9,176 nt of DNA from Gemmatimonadales bacterium (GTDB taxonomy: Bacteria; Gemmatimonadota; Gemmatimonadetes; Gemmatimonadales; GWC2-71-9): contig JACCSE010000157.1 of the NCBI GenBank assembly GCA_013813145.1, positions 1-9,176 of the forward strand. Reading direction: 5' to 3'. Of this stretch, positions 1-6,913 are shown piece by piece (positions within the stretch are counted from its first letter, which is position 1; each line of letters begins with the position of its first letter). Under the pieces are notes generated by a model that was not told where the DNA came from, searched no databases, and worked only from the letters and a program-made list of their open reading frames with translations. Made by a program: the position numbers and the translations under genes.

Positions 1-331
1 CGAACATGGAGACCTGACTCTTGCCACCGAATACCGGGCGCAGCTTGTCGTCGGCGTTGATGGCGCGGCGGTTCTTGGAATCCTGCAAGTCGTTCCGCTT
101 GATGTAGGCCCACAGCTTCTTGGTGACTTCGGTGCGGGGTATCGCGTTGGATCCGACCACGGCCGCGAGCTGGGTGCTCGGCTGCATCGGCTTCATGAAC
201 GCGGCGCTCGGCGTGCGCTTCTTGGCGGAAGACTTCTTGGCGGCCTTCTTGGCCGTCTTCTTCCGGGCGGCGGGGCGGCGGGCAGTCTTCTTGGCGGACT
301 TTTTCGCGGCAGTCTTCTTCTTGGTGGCCAT
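1..331 (-). CDS. SWIB-domain protein with histone-H1-like basic tail (C-terminus cut by window)
   Basis: The visible part is 110 codons, starting at an ATG and running off the window edge. Residues 1-40 are almost entirely Lys, Ala, Arg and Thr in KK/AAKK repeats (10 KK pairs or close variants), like the tail of histone H1 or a bacterial Hc1/AlgP-type DNA-binding protein. From about residue 46 the sequence matches the SWIB/MDM2 fold: QPSTQLAAVVG, then PRTEVTKKLWAYIK, NRRAINADDKL, and VFGGKSQVSMF at the edge. Such domains are about 75 residues, so roughly the last 15-20 residues are probably missing. The start is supported by a Shine-Dalgarno GGGAG (plus-strand 339-343) 7 bases upstream. Known for the family: eukaryotic SWIB domains sit in chromatin remodellers, while bacterial stand-alone or topoisomerase-fused copies are poorly characterised. 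Nucleoid binding through the tail is inference. It is transcribed divergently from the sugar dehydrogenase gene. Confidence 0.93.
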   Translation of the reverse strand, partial: MATKKKTAAKKSAKKTARRPAARKKTAKKAAKKSSAKKRTPSAAFMKPMQPSTQLAAVVGSNAIPRTEVTKKLWAYIKRNDLQDSKNRRAINADDKLRPVFGGKSQVSMF

Positions 332-338
332 CGCGTGT

Positions 339-343
339 CTCCC
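339..343 (-). promoter_or_regulatory. Shine-Dalgarno of the SWIB gene
   Basis: GGGAG on the minus strand lies 7 bases before the ATG at 331, a normal distance. It fixes the start of the SWIB gene and contrasts with the thrA and TIGR03546 genes, which have no such site. Confidence 0.75.
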
Positions 344-439
344 AAATCGATGTGAGAACCCGTGCGTGCCTCAGAATCAGCGGGACTACCGTGTCAAACA
401 GTACAATGTCGAGGCCCCGTTGCAAATAGGTAAATCTGG

Positions 440-491
440 GTTTTCCCTCGGAAAACGGCCGATTCGGGCGGAAATCCCCTCGAAAACGACC
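440..491. repeat. Small hairpin plus a related direct repeat in the divergent region
   Basis: GTTTTCC (440-446) and GGAAAAC (450-456) are perfect 7-base arms around a CTC loop. About 31 bases further on, TCCCCTCGAAAACGACC (475-491) resembles the right part of this unit, TCCCTCGGAAAACGGCC (444-460). The spacing is close to three helical turns, so a pair of operator half-sites is possible. This rests on two imperfect copies only. Confidence 0.4.
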
Positions 492-533
492 CTGTGAGGG
501 CCGTAACGAGGGCTCCGGCGACCCCCGGCGCGC

Positions 534-539
534 TATCTT
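534..539 (+). promoter_or_regulatory. Candidate -10 box for the sugar dehydrogenase gene
   Basis: TATCTT in the context GCGCTATCTTG stands out from its GC-rich surroundings and lies about 56 bases before the ATG at 596. No recognisable -35 box occurs 16-18 bases upstream. If used, transcription would begin near 546. That would exclude the GTG at 494 as the translation start and support the ATG at 596. Confidence 0.35.
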
Positions 540-595
540 GCGGAAGCTCGCTGAACTCCGGCTTCCCCTCTCATTTCACTCTACGGCCCGCGTCC

Positions 596-1816
596 ATGCC
601 GCTCGGCACCCTGCTCTTCCGCTCGCTCGCCGCCTTTCTCCTGCCGGCGTCAGCGGCGTCCCGCGCCCCCTGTCCCCCGGGGAACGGCGGGCTCACCTTG
701 CCTCCGGGATTCTGCGCTACGGTCGTGGCGGACGACGTGGGACCGGTGCGTCAGCTCGCGGTCGCGCCCGGGGGAGAGCTGTACGCCGCGGTAAGCGAGG
801 GCGACGATGGGGCCATCGCCTTCCGGGACCGCGACGGTGACGGAAAGCCCGAGGAGCGCGCCGGCTTCGGCCCCGGCGGGGCGAACGACGTCGAGATCCG
901 AGACGGCTACGTCTACCTCGCACTCCCCAACCGTATCCTCCGCTGGCGACTCGACCCGGGAGATCTCGCGCCCGAGGGCGAGGCCGAGACCATCGTCGCC
1001 GACCTCCCCGATGGCGGAAGCCACGAGGCCAAGAGCCTCGCTTTCGGCGCCGGAGACGTGATGTTCGTGAGCATCGGGTCGGCCAGCAACAGTTGTCAGG
1101 AGAGCGACCGCGAAGCGGGCTCGCCCGGCCGGGACCCCTGCCGGGAGCTGGAGCGCCGGGCCGGGATCTGGAGCTTCGCCGCCGATCGCCCGGGACAGCG
1201 CTTCGCCGACGGCCGCCGCCACGCCACCGGGCTCCGGAACGCATTGGCGCTCGCGGTCCAGCCCGGCACCGGCGCGCTCCACGCGGCGGTGCACGGCCGC
1301 GACCAGCTCAGCGACAACTGGGGATTCAGCGACGAAGTGAACGCGAACGAGCCGGCCGAGGAGCTGGTGCGGGTGGAAGAGGGCGACGACTTCGGCTGGC
1401 CCTACTGCTACTACTCGAACGAGTACCGCAAGAAGGTGCTCGCGCCGGAGTACGGCGGCGACGGGCGCAAGGTGGGCCGCTGTGCCGGAGCGAAGGACCC
1501 GGCGGTAGCCTTCCCCGGCCACTGGGCCCCGCTCGCGCTGGCGTTCTACCCGAGCGAGACCTTCGGCTCCCCGTACCAGGGAGGACTCTTCATCGCCTTC
1601 CACGGCTCCTGGAACCGCGCGCCGTTGCCTCAGGCCGGTTACCGCGTTTCGTTCGTCCCATTCGAGAACGGCAAGCCCGCCGGCAAACAGCAGACATTCG
1701 CCACCGGCCGCACCCCGTCGCAATTGCGCGCCAGCGGGCTCACCGTAGGCCCCGACGGTTCGCTGTACATCTCGGCGGATGGCAACGGAAAGATCTGGAA
1801 AGTCACGCGGCAGTAG
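596..1816 (+). CDS. Exported PQQ-dependent sugar dehydrogenase-like (L-sorbosone dehydrogenase family) beta-propeller protein
   Basis: The protein is 406 residues with an N-terminal signal peptide (hydrophobic LLFRSLAAFLLPASA, likely cleavage near residues 20-22), so periplasmic or extracellular. The body fits the soluble PQQ glucose/sorbosone dehydrogenase family, a six-bladed propeller: LPPGFCATVVADDV and VRQLAVAPGGELYAAV at the start, DRDGDGKPEE (78-87, possible Ca site), HATGLRNALALAVQPGTG (209-226), GRDQLSDNWG (234-243), EEGDDFGWPYCYY (261-273), FHGSWNRAP (335-343), and GLTVGPDGSLYISADGNGKIWKV at the end. Cys168 and Cys182 could form a disulfide. Family members oxidise sugars or aldoses with bound PQQ, but the substrate cannot be read from the sequence. 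The frame is open back to a GTG at 494; ATG 596 is preferred because the signal peptide follows it directly and a -10-like box lies between the two. No Shine-Dalgarno is evident. It ends in tandem TAG codons and appears monocistronic. Confidence 0.88.
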   Translation: MPLGTLLFRSLAAFLLPASAASRAPCPPGNGGLTLPPGFCATVVADDVGPVRQLAVAPGGELYAAVSEGDDGAIAFRDRDGDGKPEERAGFGPGGANDVEIRDGYVYLALPNRILRWRLDPGDLAPEGEAETIVADLPDGGSHEAKSLAFGAGDVMFVSIGSASNSCQESDREAGSPGRDPCRELERRAGIWSFAADRPGQRFADGRRHATGLRNALALAVQPGTGALHAAVHGRDQLSDNWGFSDEVNANEPAEELVRVEEGDDFGWPYCYYSNEYRKKVLAPEYGGDGRKVGRCAGAKDPAVAFPGHWAPLALAFYPSETFGSPYQGGLFIAFHGSWNRAPLPQAGYRVSFVPFENGKPAGKQQTFATGRTPSQLRASGLTVGPDGSLYISADGNGKIWKVTRQ

Positions 1817-1860
1817 TAGTCAATGCTCTCCCGCATCGCCTCGAACGTGCTCGAAGGTCG

Positions 1861-1935
1861 GCGGCGGGGCGAGAGGGTCTGCCACCGGAGGACTGTGTGC
1901 TTGTCCGGAGGGGGCAGACCCTCTCGTTCCGCCGC
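1861..1935 (+). repeat. Structured element A: variable stem around a conserved 28-base core
   Basis: Arms 1861-1883 and 1913-1935 pair over 23 positions, with only two G-U wobbles when read as plus-strand RNA. The inner 13 bases are perfect (GAGAGGGTCTGCC with GGCAGACCCTCTC). The enclosed segment 1884-1912 carries the core that recurs inverted in element B. The core contains CCGGAGG twice, 20 bases apart (1885-1891 and 1905-1911). GGAC (1890-1893) and GTCC (1903-1906) flank the 9-base loop TGTGTGCTT; CCGGA (1885-1889) with TCCGG (1904-1908) is an alternative, mutually exclusive pairing. The element starts 44 bases after the dehydrogenase stop codon and no T-tract follows, so it is not a classical intrinsic terminator. 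A REP-like repeat or a 3'-end RNA structure are the main readings. Confidence 0.8.
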
Positions 1936-1965
1936 GTGCGCGCGCCACGATCGCCGCGTCAAGCC

Positions 1966-2038
1966 GGCCCACGCGAACGGGGCGCTTCCCTCCGGACAAG
2001 CACACAGTCCTCCGGGTAGCGCCCCGTCCACGTGGGCC
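1966..2038 (-). repeat. Structured element B: same core, different stem, opposite orientation
   Basis: Read on the minus strand, arms 2038-2018 and 1986-1966 pair over 21 positions including two G-U wobbles. Ten consecutive Watson-Crick pairs lie next to the loop (plus strand ACGGGGCGCT 1977-1986 with AGCGCCCCGT 2018-2027). The loop contains the reverse complement of element A's core: plus-strand CCCTCCGGACAAGCACACAG (1988-2007) continuing to CCTCCGG at 2015, a 28-base exact match. The arm sequences are unrelated to those of element A. It lies 27 bases past the thrC stop codon, in the orientation of the thr transcript. No T-tract follows it. As with A, it may be a REP-like intergenic repeat or an RNA structure at the end of the mRNA. 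Confidence 0.8.
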
Positions 2039-2065
2039 TCCCTCTAGATACTCGACCTTTCTCGA

Positions 2066-3343
2066 TCAAGGCTCGGAGACATCCCTGAGCACCGCCTCGA
2101 CGTCCTGCAATCGCGGTTCGATTTCGATCGGCCGGTTGGCGCCCGGAGGCGGAGGGTCCATCTCCCGGTGGTAGTGCAGCAGGATGCCGGGATCCTTGAG
2201 CAGGTGTCCGGTGAGCACTGCAACGACCCGGTCGTCGGGCCTGATGATGCGTCGCCGTACCAGGGCGCGGACGCCTGCCACGCTCGCGGCGCTGGCCGGC
2301 TCGCAGCCCACGCCGCACGCGTCGATGGCCGCTTTTGCCTCGAGCAGGTCCGAGTCGTCCACCGCGAGCACGACGCCGTCGGTCTCGCGGATCGAGCGCA
2401 CCGCACGCTCGTACGAGGCGGGGTCGCCGATCCTGATGGCGGTTGCCACGGTCTCCGCCTTTACCGTGTGGCGCCGGGCGAATCCCTCGTCGTAGCTCCG
2501 CGCGAAGGGTGCCGCGCCTGCGGCCTGCACCGCGGCCAGACGAGGGACACGCGCGATGAGTCCCCATTCGCGCGCCTCCCGGAGCGCCTTTCCGAAGGCG
2601 GCCGTGTTGCCCAGGTTTCCGGCGGGGAGCACGATCCAGTCGGGCGGATCCCAGGCGAGCTGCTGGAGCATTTCCAGCACGATGGTCTTCTGGCCCTCGA
2701 GGCGGAACGGGTTGATCGAGTTGAGCAGGTAGACGCCGAGCCGGGTGCTGGCCTCCTGCACCAGGCGGAGGCAGTCGTCGAAGTCGCCGCGGACCAAGAG
2801 GGTGCGCGCTCCGTACGCCAGCGCCTGCGCCAGCTTGCCCAGCGCCACGCCCGCGGCCGGGACCAGCACCAGCGCCGGGATCTCCGCCTGCGACGCGTAC
2901 GCCGCGAGCGAGGCCGAAGTGTTTCCGGTCGAGGCGCAGGCCACCGCCGGGGCGCCGATCCGCCGGGCCTGGGTGATGCCGACGGTCATTCCCCGGTCCT
3001 TGAATGAGCCGGTCGGGTTGTGGCCCTCGTGCTTGAGCAGCAGACCGGTGAGGCCGGTCCAGCGGTCGAGCGCCTGGCGCTGCAGCAGCGGCGTGTTGCC
3101 CTCGGGGTGGGAGACCACCTCGGATGCCGACGGGAGGACGATTTCGCGGAACCGCCAGACGCCCGATGCGGCCACGCCCGCTGTCCCGCCGAGCCGCTCG
3201 TCGAATCGTTGGCGCAGCTCCGCGGCCGTGGCGTCGGGAGGCGGGTGCCGGATCTCGAGCAGGCCATCGCATCGCCGGCAGCGGGGATGTGAATCGGTCT
3301 CCGGCATCTCGTGTCCGCAGGCGAGGCACACCTGCCGGCTCAT
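2066..3343 (-). CDS. thrC: Threonine synthase
   Basis: The 425-residue, PLP-dependent enzyme converts O-phospho-L-homoserine to L-threonine and phosphate, the last step of threonine synthesis, in the cytoplasm. The N-terminus carries a small zinc-ribbon-like motif, Cys6-x2-Cys9 and Cys22-x2-Cys25, as in many class I (plant/archaeal-like) threonine synthases. Fold type II signatures follow: EGNTPLL (81-87), NPTGSFKDRGM (109-119) with Lys115 as the expected Schiff-base lysine, STGNTSASLAAYA (138-150), and the phosphate-binding loop LPAGNLGNTAAF (239-250). VLTGHLLKDP near residues 376-385 is typical of the family's C-terminal part. The ATG overlaps the thrB stop as ATGA, indicating translational coupling, and G-rich bases precede it. 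It is the last gene of the thr operon and is followed by structured element B. Confidence 0.96.
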   Translation of the reverse strand: MSRQVCLACGHEMPETDSHPRCRRCDGLLEIRHPPPDATAAELRQRFDERLGGTAGVAASGVWRFREIVLPSASEVVSHPEGNTPLLQRQALDRWTGLTGLLLKHEGHNPTGSFKDRGMTVGITQARRIGAPAVACASTGNTSASLAAYASQAEIPALVLVPAAGVALGKLAQALAYGARTLLVRGDFDDCLRLVQEASTRLGVYLLNSINPFRLEGQKTIVLEMLQQLAWDPPDWIVLPAGNLGNTAAFGKALREAREWGLIARVPRLAAVQAAGAAPFARSYDEGFARRHTVKAETVATAIRIGDPASYERAVRSIRETDGVVLAVDDSDLLEAKAAIDACGVGCEPASAASVAGVRALVRRRIIRPDDRVVAVLTGHLLKDPGILLHYHREMDPPPPGANRPIEIEPRLQDVEAVLRDVSEP

Positions 3344-4299
3344 CGCCCCATCCCCGTGTCCTCGACCACCCGCGCCCCCACGCGGTCCACCCGCCCGACC
3401 AGCACTTCGGCCGACTGCCCCCGGATGGCGTAAGCCTTCCGCATCGCGGCCCCGACCCGATCGGCCGACTCGCGCCCGCGCGCCAGCGCGAACACGGTGG
3501 GACCGCTTCCCGAGATCGAGCTCCCCAGCGCGCCGGCCGCGAGGGCGGCGGCCTTGGCTTCCACGAAGCCGGGCAGGAGTCCCGCTCGCGCCGGCTCCGC
3601 GATGCGATCGTCTATGGCCCGTCCCAGCAAGGCATAGTCCTCCAGGGCGAGTGCCGCCACCATCGCCCCCACCTGCGCCGCCTGGTGCAGCGCCACCGAG
3701 CGGGAGACTTCCTTCGGCAGCACCATGCGGGCGTCGGCCGTGCGCATCCGCTGCTCCGGCCGGACCAGCGTCACGTACAGCTCTTCGGGCACCGGCAGCC
3801 GCACGAGATCGATCGGCTCCATGCAGCGGATCAGCACGATCCCGCCGAGCAGCGAGGGCGCGATGTTGTCGGCGTGGCGCCCCGCCACGGTCTCCTCGGC
3901 GGCCAGGCAGGCGTCGATCAGGCATGTGTCGTCGAGCGGTGCGCCGAGCAGCGCGTTCACCGCCACCGCGCCCGCGACCGCGGAGGCGGCGCTTCCGCCC
4001 TGGCCGCCGGCGAGCGGCAGCCCCTTCGTCACCGAGAGAGCGATCCCTCTGCCGCGGAGCGCCGCCGAGCCGATCCGGTCCATCACCGCCCTCGCGGCGA
4101 GTGCCGACGTGTGCCGCTCGGCCTCGCGCGGCAGGTCGGGGTGTCCGGGTTCGAGCACCGTGATTCCCGGCGTGTCGCTCCACTCCGCCATCACAGTGTC
4201 TCCGGGACCCTCCACCGCGAGCCCGAGGATATCGAGACCGGGGCCCACGTTCCCCACGCTCGCGGGAGCGAACGCCGCCACCCGCCGGCCGCCGCTCAC
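3340..4299 (-). CDS. thrB: Homoserine kinase (GHMP family)
   Basis: The 319-residue protein phosphorylates L-homoserine with ATP to O-phosphohomoserine, feeding ThrC. GHMP-kinase motifs occur in order: motif 1 APASVGNVGPGLDILGLA (11-28); motif 2, the ATP phosphate loop, PLAGGQGGSAAS (95-106); and motif 3 GSSISGSGPTVFAL (259-272). ADNIAPSLLGG (143-153) is typical of homoserine kinases. Motif 2 departs from the usual PxxxGLGSSAA: Gln replaces Leu and Gly replaces the first Ser. Length is normal for the family. The start is a GTG overlapping the TGA of thrA (GTGA), and the stop overlaps the thrC ATG, so all three cistrons are tightly coupled. A longer upstream start in this frame would lie inside thrA and has no homology. 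Identity is strongly supported by both motifs and position. Confidence 0.94.
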   Translation of the reverse strand: MSGGRRVAAFAPASVGNVGPGLDILGLAVEGPGDTVMAEWSDTPGITVLEPGHPDLPREAERHTSALAARAVMDRIGSAALRGRGIALSVTKGLPLAGGQGGSAASAVAGAVAVNALLGAPLDDTCLIDACLAAEETVAGRHADNIAPSLLGGIVLIRCMEPIDLVRLPVPEELYVTLVRPEQRMRTADARMVLPKEVSRSVALHQAAQVGAMVAALALEDYALLGRAIDDRIAEPARAGLLPGFVEAKAAALAAGALGSSISGSGPTVFALARGRESADRVGAAMRKAYAIRGQSAEVLVGRVDRVGARVVEDTGMGR

Positions 4300-6812
4300 A
4301 CGCCCGCCAGGCGGAGAATATCGTTCAGCACGCCGGCAGCCGTCACTTCCGCGCCCGCTCCCGGGCCGGTGATGACCAGCGGGTTGGACTTGTAGCGCGC
4401 CGTGGTGAAGACGAGCTGATTGTCCGGCCCGGTGATGGAGGCCATGGGACTCGAAGACGGGACCGCGCGGAGCCCCACCGAGACCTTGGTCCGGGTGACG
4501 GTCGCGACGTAACGCAGCACCGTCCCGGCGGCGGCCGCTCGGGCGGCTCGCCGCCGCCAGCCGCCGTCCAGCTCGCCCAGCCGGTCGACGAAGGCTTCGC
4601 GGGAGAGGGTTCGGGCCCATTTGGGGACCAGGGACTCCACGGCACTTCTCGGGAGCTCGCCCGGATAGCCCAGGAGTCGCGCCAGGATCAGCGCCTTCCG
4701 GCCGACGTCCACGCCCGACAGATCCTCGCGCGGATCGGGCTCGGTGTAGCCGCGTTTCATCGCGGCGCGCACCGCGCCGGAGAACGTCACCCCGGCGGAC
4801 ACCTCGCTCAGCACGTAGCCGAGGGTTCCGGAGAGGAGGCCCTCGATTCGCTCGACCCGGTCGCCCGACTCGGTGAGCTTGTGGTAGGTGTCGATGATGG
4901 GCAGCCCGGCGCCGACGGTGGCTTCGTGCAGGATCCGGCGGCCGCGCGCGCTCGCCGTTTGCCACAGCGACTCGCTCGCGGCGCGCTTGCCGGCGAGCGG
5001 CCGCTTGTTGGCGAGCACCAGATCCATGCCGTGGATCAGGGCCGCCTCCAGCGCGGGAGCCGTGTCGTCCGCCGTCAGATCCACCAGCACGGGGCGGGTG
5101 AGCGCGTAGCTCGCGATGTGCGCGATCGCCTCCTCCGCGGTGCCGGAGCGTCCGCTCGCGGCTGTGGCGAGCGGCCGTCCGCGCCGCTTTTCCGCCGCGA
5201 GCGCCGCCAGGCGACGGGTGCCGATCCCCTGGGGATCGAAGACGTAGCCGGAGCGGTCGATTACCGCCGCCACCCGGAGCGACAGCGCGGGGCGGCGCAC
5301 CTGCCCGATCAGCGACGCCAGGGTTCGGCCGATCTGCCCGAAGCCGAGCAGGACGATCTCCATTCGCTCGGGTTGGACGACGGCGCCGCCGGCAATCCGG
5401 TTGAGCTGGAACGCGGCGTGGATCCGCCGCTGCGCCTCGGCCGCCTCCGCCGCCGCCACGACGATCGATATGTTGAGCTCTGACGATCCCTGGGCGATGG
5501 CGACCACGTTGATCCGGCCGGCCGAGAGGGCGGAGAACACCCCGGCCGCGATGCCCGGCGTGCCGTGCATGCCAAGCCCCACGACGGCCACCGTCGCCAT
5601 CCCCGGGCTCACTTCCACGCCGTCGATTTCCCCCCGCCCGATCTCTCCCCTGAACTCGCGCTCCAAGCTCTCCCGTGCATCCGCCGCCAGCCGCTCGGGA
5701 ACGCTGAAGCAGATCGAGTGCTCCGAAGAGGCCTGGGAGATGAGCGAAACCGAGATCTGCCGGCCGTGCAGGGCGTGAAAGGTACGCGCCGCGATCCCGG
5801 GAACGCCGAGCATACCGTTGCCGGTGACGGTGACCAGCGCCTGCCCGCCCGCCGCGGTGAGCGCCTTGACCGGGAATCGCGCCCGCGATTCGCGCTCGGA
5901 GACTTCGGTCCCCGGCGCCTCCGCATCGGCGAAAGGACGAACGTAGACCGCGATCCGCCGGCCGGTCACCGGAATGAGCGCGCGCGGATGGAGCACCTTG
6001 GCTCCGTAATAGGCGAGCTCCGCCGCCTCGCGCGCGTGTAGCTGGGGAATCACCCGGGCATCGGGCACCACCCGGGGATCCGCGGTGAGCAGTCCCGGGA
6101 CGTCCTTCCACAGGGAAACCCGGTCCGCACCGAGGCTCCGCGCGAGCAGCGTCGCGGTGAGGTCGGAGCCGCCGCGGCCCAGCGTAGTGACCTCGCCGTC
6201 CGGTGTGACACCAATGAATCCGGGGACGACCGGCACCACCCCGCGGGCGATCAGCGGCACGAGCACCCGCTGCACCGCTCGGTCGGTGCGGGCGAAGTCG
6301 GGCGCGGCCTGCCCGAAGGCCGAGTCGGTGTGCACGATCTCGGATGCGTCGACGTACTTGGCCCGTCCACCTTGGGCCTCGAGCGCCGCGGTCACCAGGC
6401 GCGCGCTGAGCCGCTCACCGCGGGAGATCAGATAATCGGTGGTGCGGGGGGTCAGCTCGCGCAACAGGCGGAGCCCCTGGACCAGGGCCTCCAGCTCCTC
6501 GAACACACCGGCGACGTAGGCCAGCACCTCGGCCCGGAGCCGCCCGGCGGGAAGCAGGGCGCGCGCCACCTCGGAGTGGCGGGACCGGAGCCTCGCGATC
6601 AGCGGCGCCACGGCGCGCGCTTCGCCGCTTCCGGCCTGCTGGGCCACGCCGAGTAGCGCATCCGTGGTGCCCGCCATGGCCGAAACCACCACGACGGTAG
6701 GCTCCTGGCGATGGCGGCGGATGATCTCGACCGCGTGGCGGACAGCGGCGGAATCGGCCAGCGACGCACCGCCGAACTTGTGCACGTGAGGCGCGCGGCG
6801 GGGGCGGGACAT
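4296..6812 (-). CDS. thrA: Bifunctional aspartate kinase / homoserine dehydrogenase
   Basis: The 838-residue fusion catalyses aspartate to aspartyl phosphate and aspartate semialdehyde to homoserine. The aspartate kinase domain spans about 9-310: HKFGGASLAD (11-20), SRGERLSARL (130-139), LGRGGSDLTATLLA (211-224), KDVPGLLTADPR (236-247). Two ACT repeats occupy about 325-470, with matching motifs QASSEHSICFSV (360-371) and QGSSELNISIVV (441-452). Equivalent glutamines bind threonine in plant AK-HSD, so feedback by threonine is likely. The homoserine dehydrogenase domain follows: NAD(P) motif GFGQIG (490-495), ANKRPLA (601-607), EATVGAGLPII (630-640), GLLSGTLGYVLS (658-669), EPDPREDLSGVDVGRKALI (691-709), and GPGAGAEVTAAGVL at the end. 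The amino-terminal KFGGAS is close to MetL-type KFGGSS, but the intact ACT repeats favour ThrA. No Shine-Dalgarno is visible; a TACATT box ends 5 bases before the ATG, suggesting a leaderless message. First gene of thrABC. Confidence 0.96.
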   Translation of the reverse strand: MSRPRRAPHVHKFGGASLADSAAVRHAVEIIRRHRQEPTVVVVSAMAGTTDALLGVAQQAGSGEARAVAPLIARLRSRHSEVARALLPAGRLRAEVLAYVAGVFEELEALVQGLRLLRELTPRTTDYLISRGERLSARLVTAALEAQGGRAKYVDASEIVHTDSAFGQAAPDFARTDRAVQRVLVPLIARGVVPVVPGFIGVTPDGEVTTLGRGGSDLTATLLARSLGADRVSLWKDVPGLLTADPRVVPDARVIPQLHAREAAELAYYGAKVLHPRALIPVTGRRIAVYVRPFADAEAPGTEVSERESRARFPVKALTAAGGQALVTVTGNGMLGVPGIAARTFHALHGRQISVSLISQASSEHSICFSVPERLAADARESLEREFRGEIGRGEIDGVEVSPGMATVAVVGLGMHGTPGIAAGVFSALSAGRINVVAIAQGSSELNISIVVAAAEAAEAQRRIHAAFQLNRIAGGAVVQPERMEIVLLGFGQIGRTLASLIGQVRRPALSLRVAAVIDRSGYVFDPQGIGTRRLAALAAEKRRGRPLATAASGRSGTAEEAIAHIASYALTRPVLVDLTADDTAPALEAALIHGMDLVLANKRPLAGKRAASESLWQTASARGRRILHEATVGAGLPIIDTYHKLTESGDRVERIEGLLSGTLGYVLSEVSAGVTFSGAVRAAMKRGYTEPDPREDLSGVDVGRKALILARLLGYPGELPRSAVESLVPKWARTLSREAFVDRLGELDGGWRRRAARAAAAGTVLRYVATVTRTKVSVGLRAVPSSSPMASITGPDNQLVFTTARYKSNPLVITGPGAGAEVTAAGVLNDILRLAGV

Positions 6813-6817
6813 GAGGG

Positions 6818-6823
6818 AATGTA
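6818..6823 (-). promoter_or_regulatory. Candidate -10 box of the thrABC operon (leaderless start)
   Basis: On the minus strand TACATT is followed by CCCTC and then the ATG of thrA. Transcription initiated about 6-7 bases after this box would begin at or next to the A of the ATG, giving a leaderless mRNA. No Shine-Dalgarno and no consensus -35 box are present; the -35 region is the C/G-rich repeat. Confidence 0.5.
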
Positions 6824-6913
6824 AGGGGGGCAGCGGGACAGCGGGACAGATCGTTCGCTGCGCTCCGGCTGAGGTAGTTGTTGTGCCTGCCCCGCTGTCC
6901 CCCGGTCCCCCCT

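Larger units (their letters stand above)
332..595. other. Divergent intergenic region, SWIB gene / sugar dehydrogenase gene
   Basis: This stretch holds no convincing gene. It is less GC-rich than the flanking genes around 395-456. On the minus strand a weak promoter for the SWIB gene can be proposed: TTGCAA (425-420), a 16-base spacer, then TACTGT (403-398), which would give a leader of about 60 bases. A separate minus-strand TTGACA at 397-392 matches a -35 box exactly but has no good -10 at the right distance. The hairpin and the -10 candidate for the plus-strand gene are listed separately. A GTG-initiated extension of the dehydrogenase frame begins at 494 but is not preferred. Confidence 0.5.

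Noticed and set aside
494..595. N-terminal extension of the sugar dehydrogenase from a GTG at 494
   Set aside because: It would place 34 non-conserved residues before a good signal peptide, has no Shine-Dalgarno, and spans the -10 candidate at 534-539.
650..1723. Long minus-strand open frame opposite the sugar dehydrogenase
   Set aside because: Arg/Gly/Ala-rich translation without motifs, as expected opposite a GC-rich gene; the plus frame has clear family motifs.
1871..1925. Classical Rho-independent terminator after the dehydrogenase gene
   Set aside because: The stem is strong but no run of T follows on either strand, and the 29-base loop is far longer than usual.
1861..2038. Integron attC site or CRISPR-like repeat
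   Set aside because: There are only two copies, in opposite orientation, with conserved loops and variable stems. attC sites show conserved outer boxes and variable loops, and CRISPR repeats are direct and evenly spaced.
1820..2047. Small overlapping open frames on both strands in the convergent intergenic region
   Set aside because: They are translations of the two structured elements (the core gives VCLSGG-like peptides on both strands). No ribosome binding site or protein-like composition supports them.
3124..4395. Long plus-strand open frames opposite thrB and thrC
   Set aside because: Low-complexity Arg/Pro/Ser-rich translations lying over three well-recognised, overlapping thr genes.
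4296..6812. MetL-type aspartate kinase II / homoserine dehydrogenase II
   Set aside because: The HKFGGxSLAD start is MetL-like, but both ACT motifs (QASSE, QGSSE) and the thrB-thrC neighbours point to ThrA.
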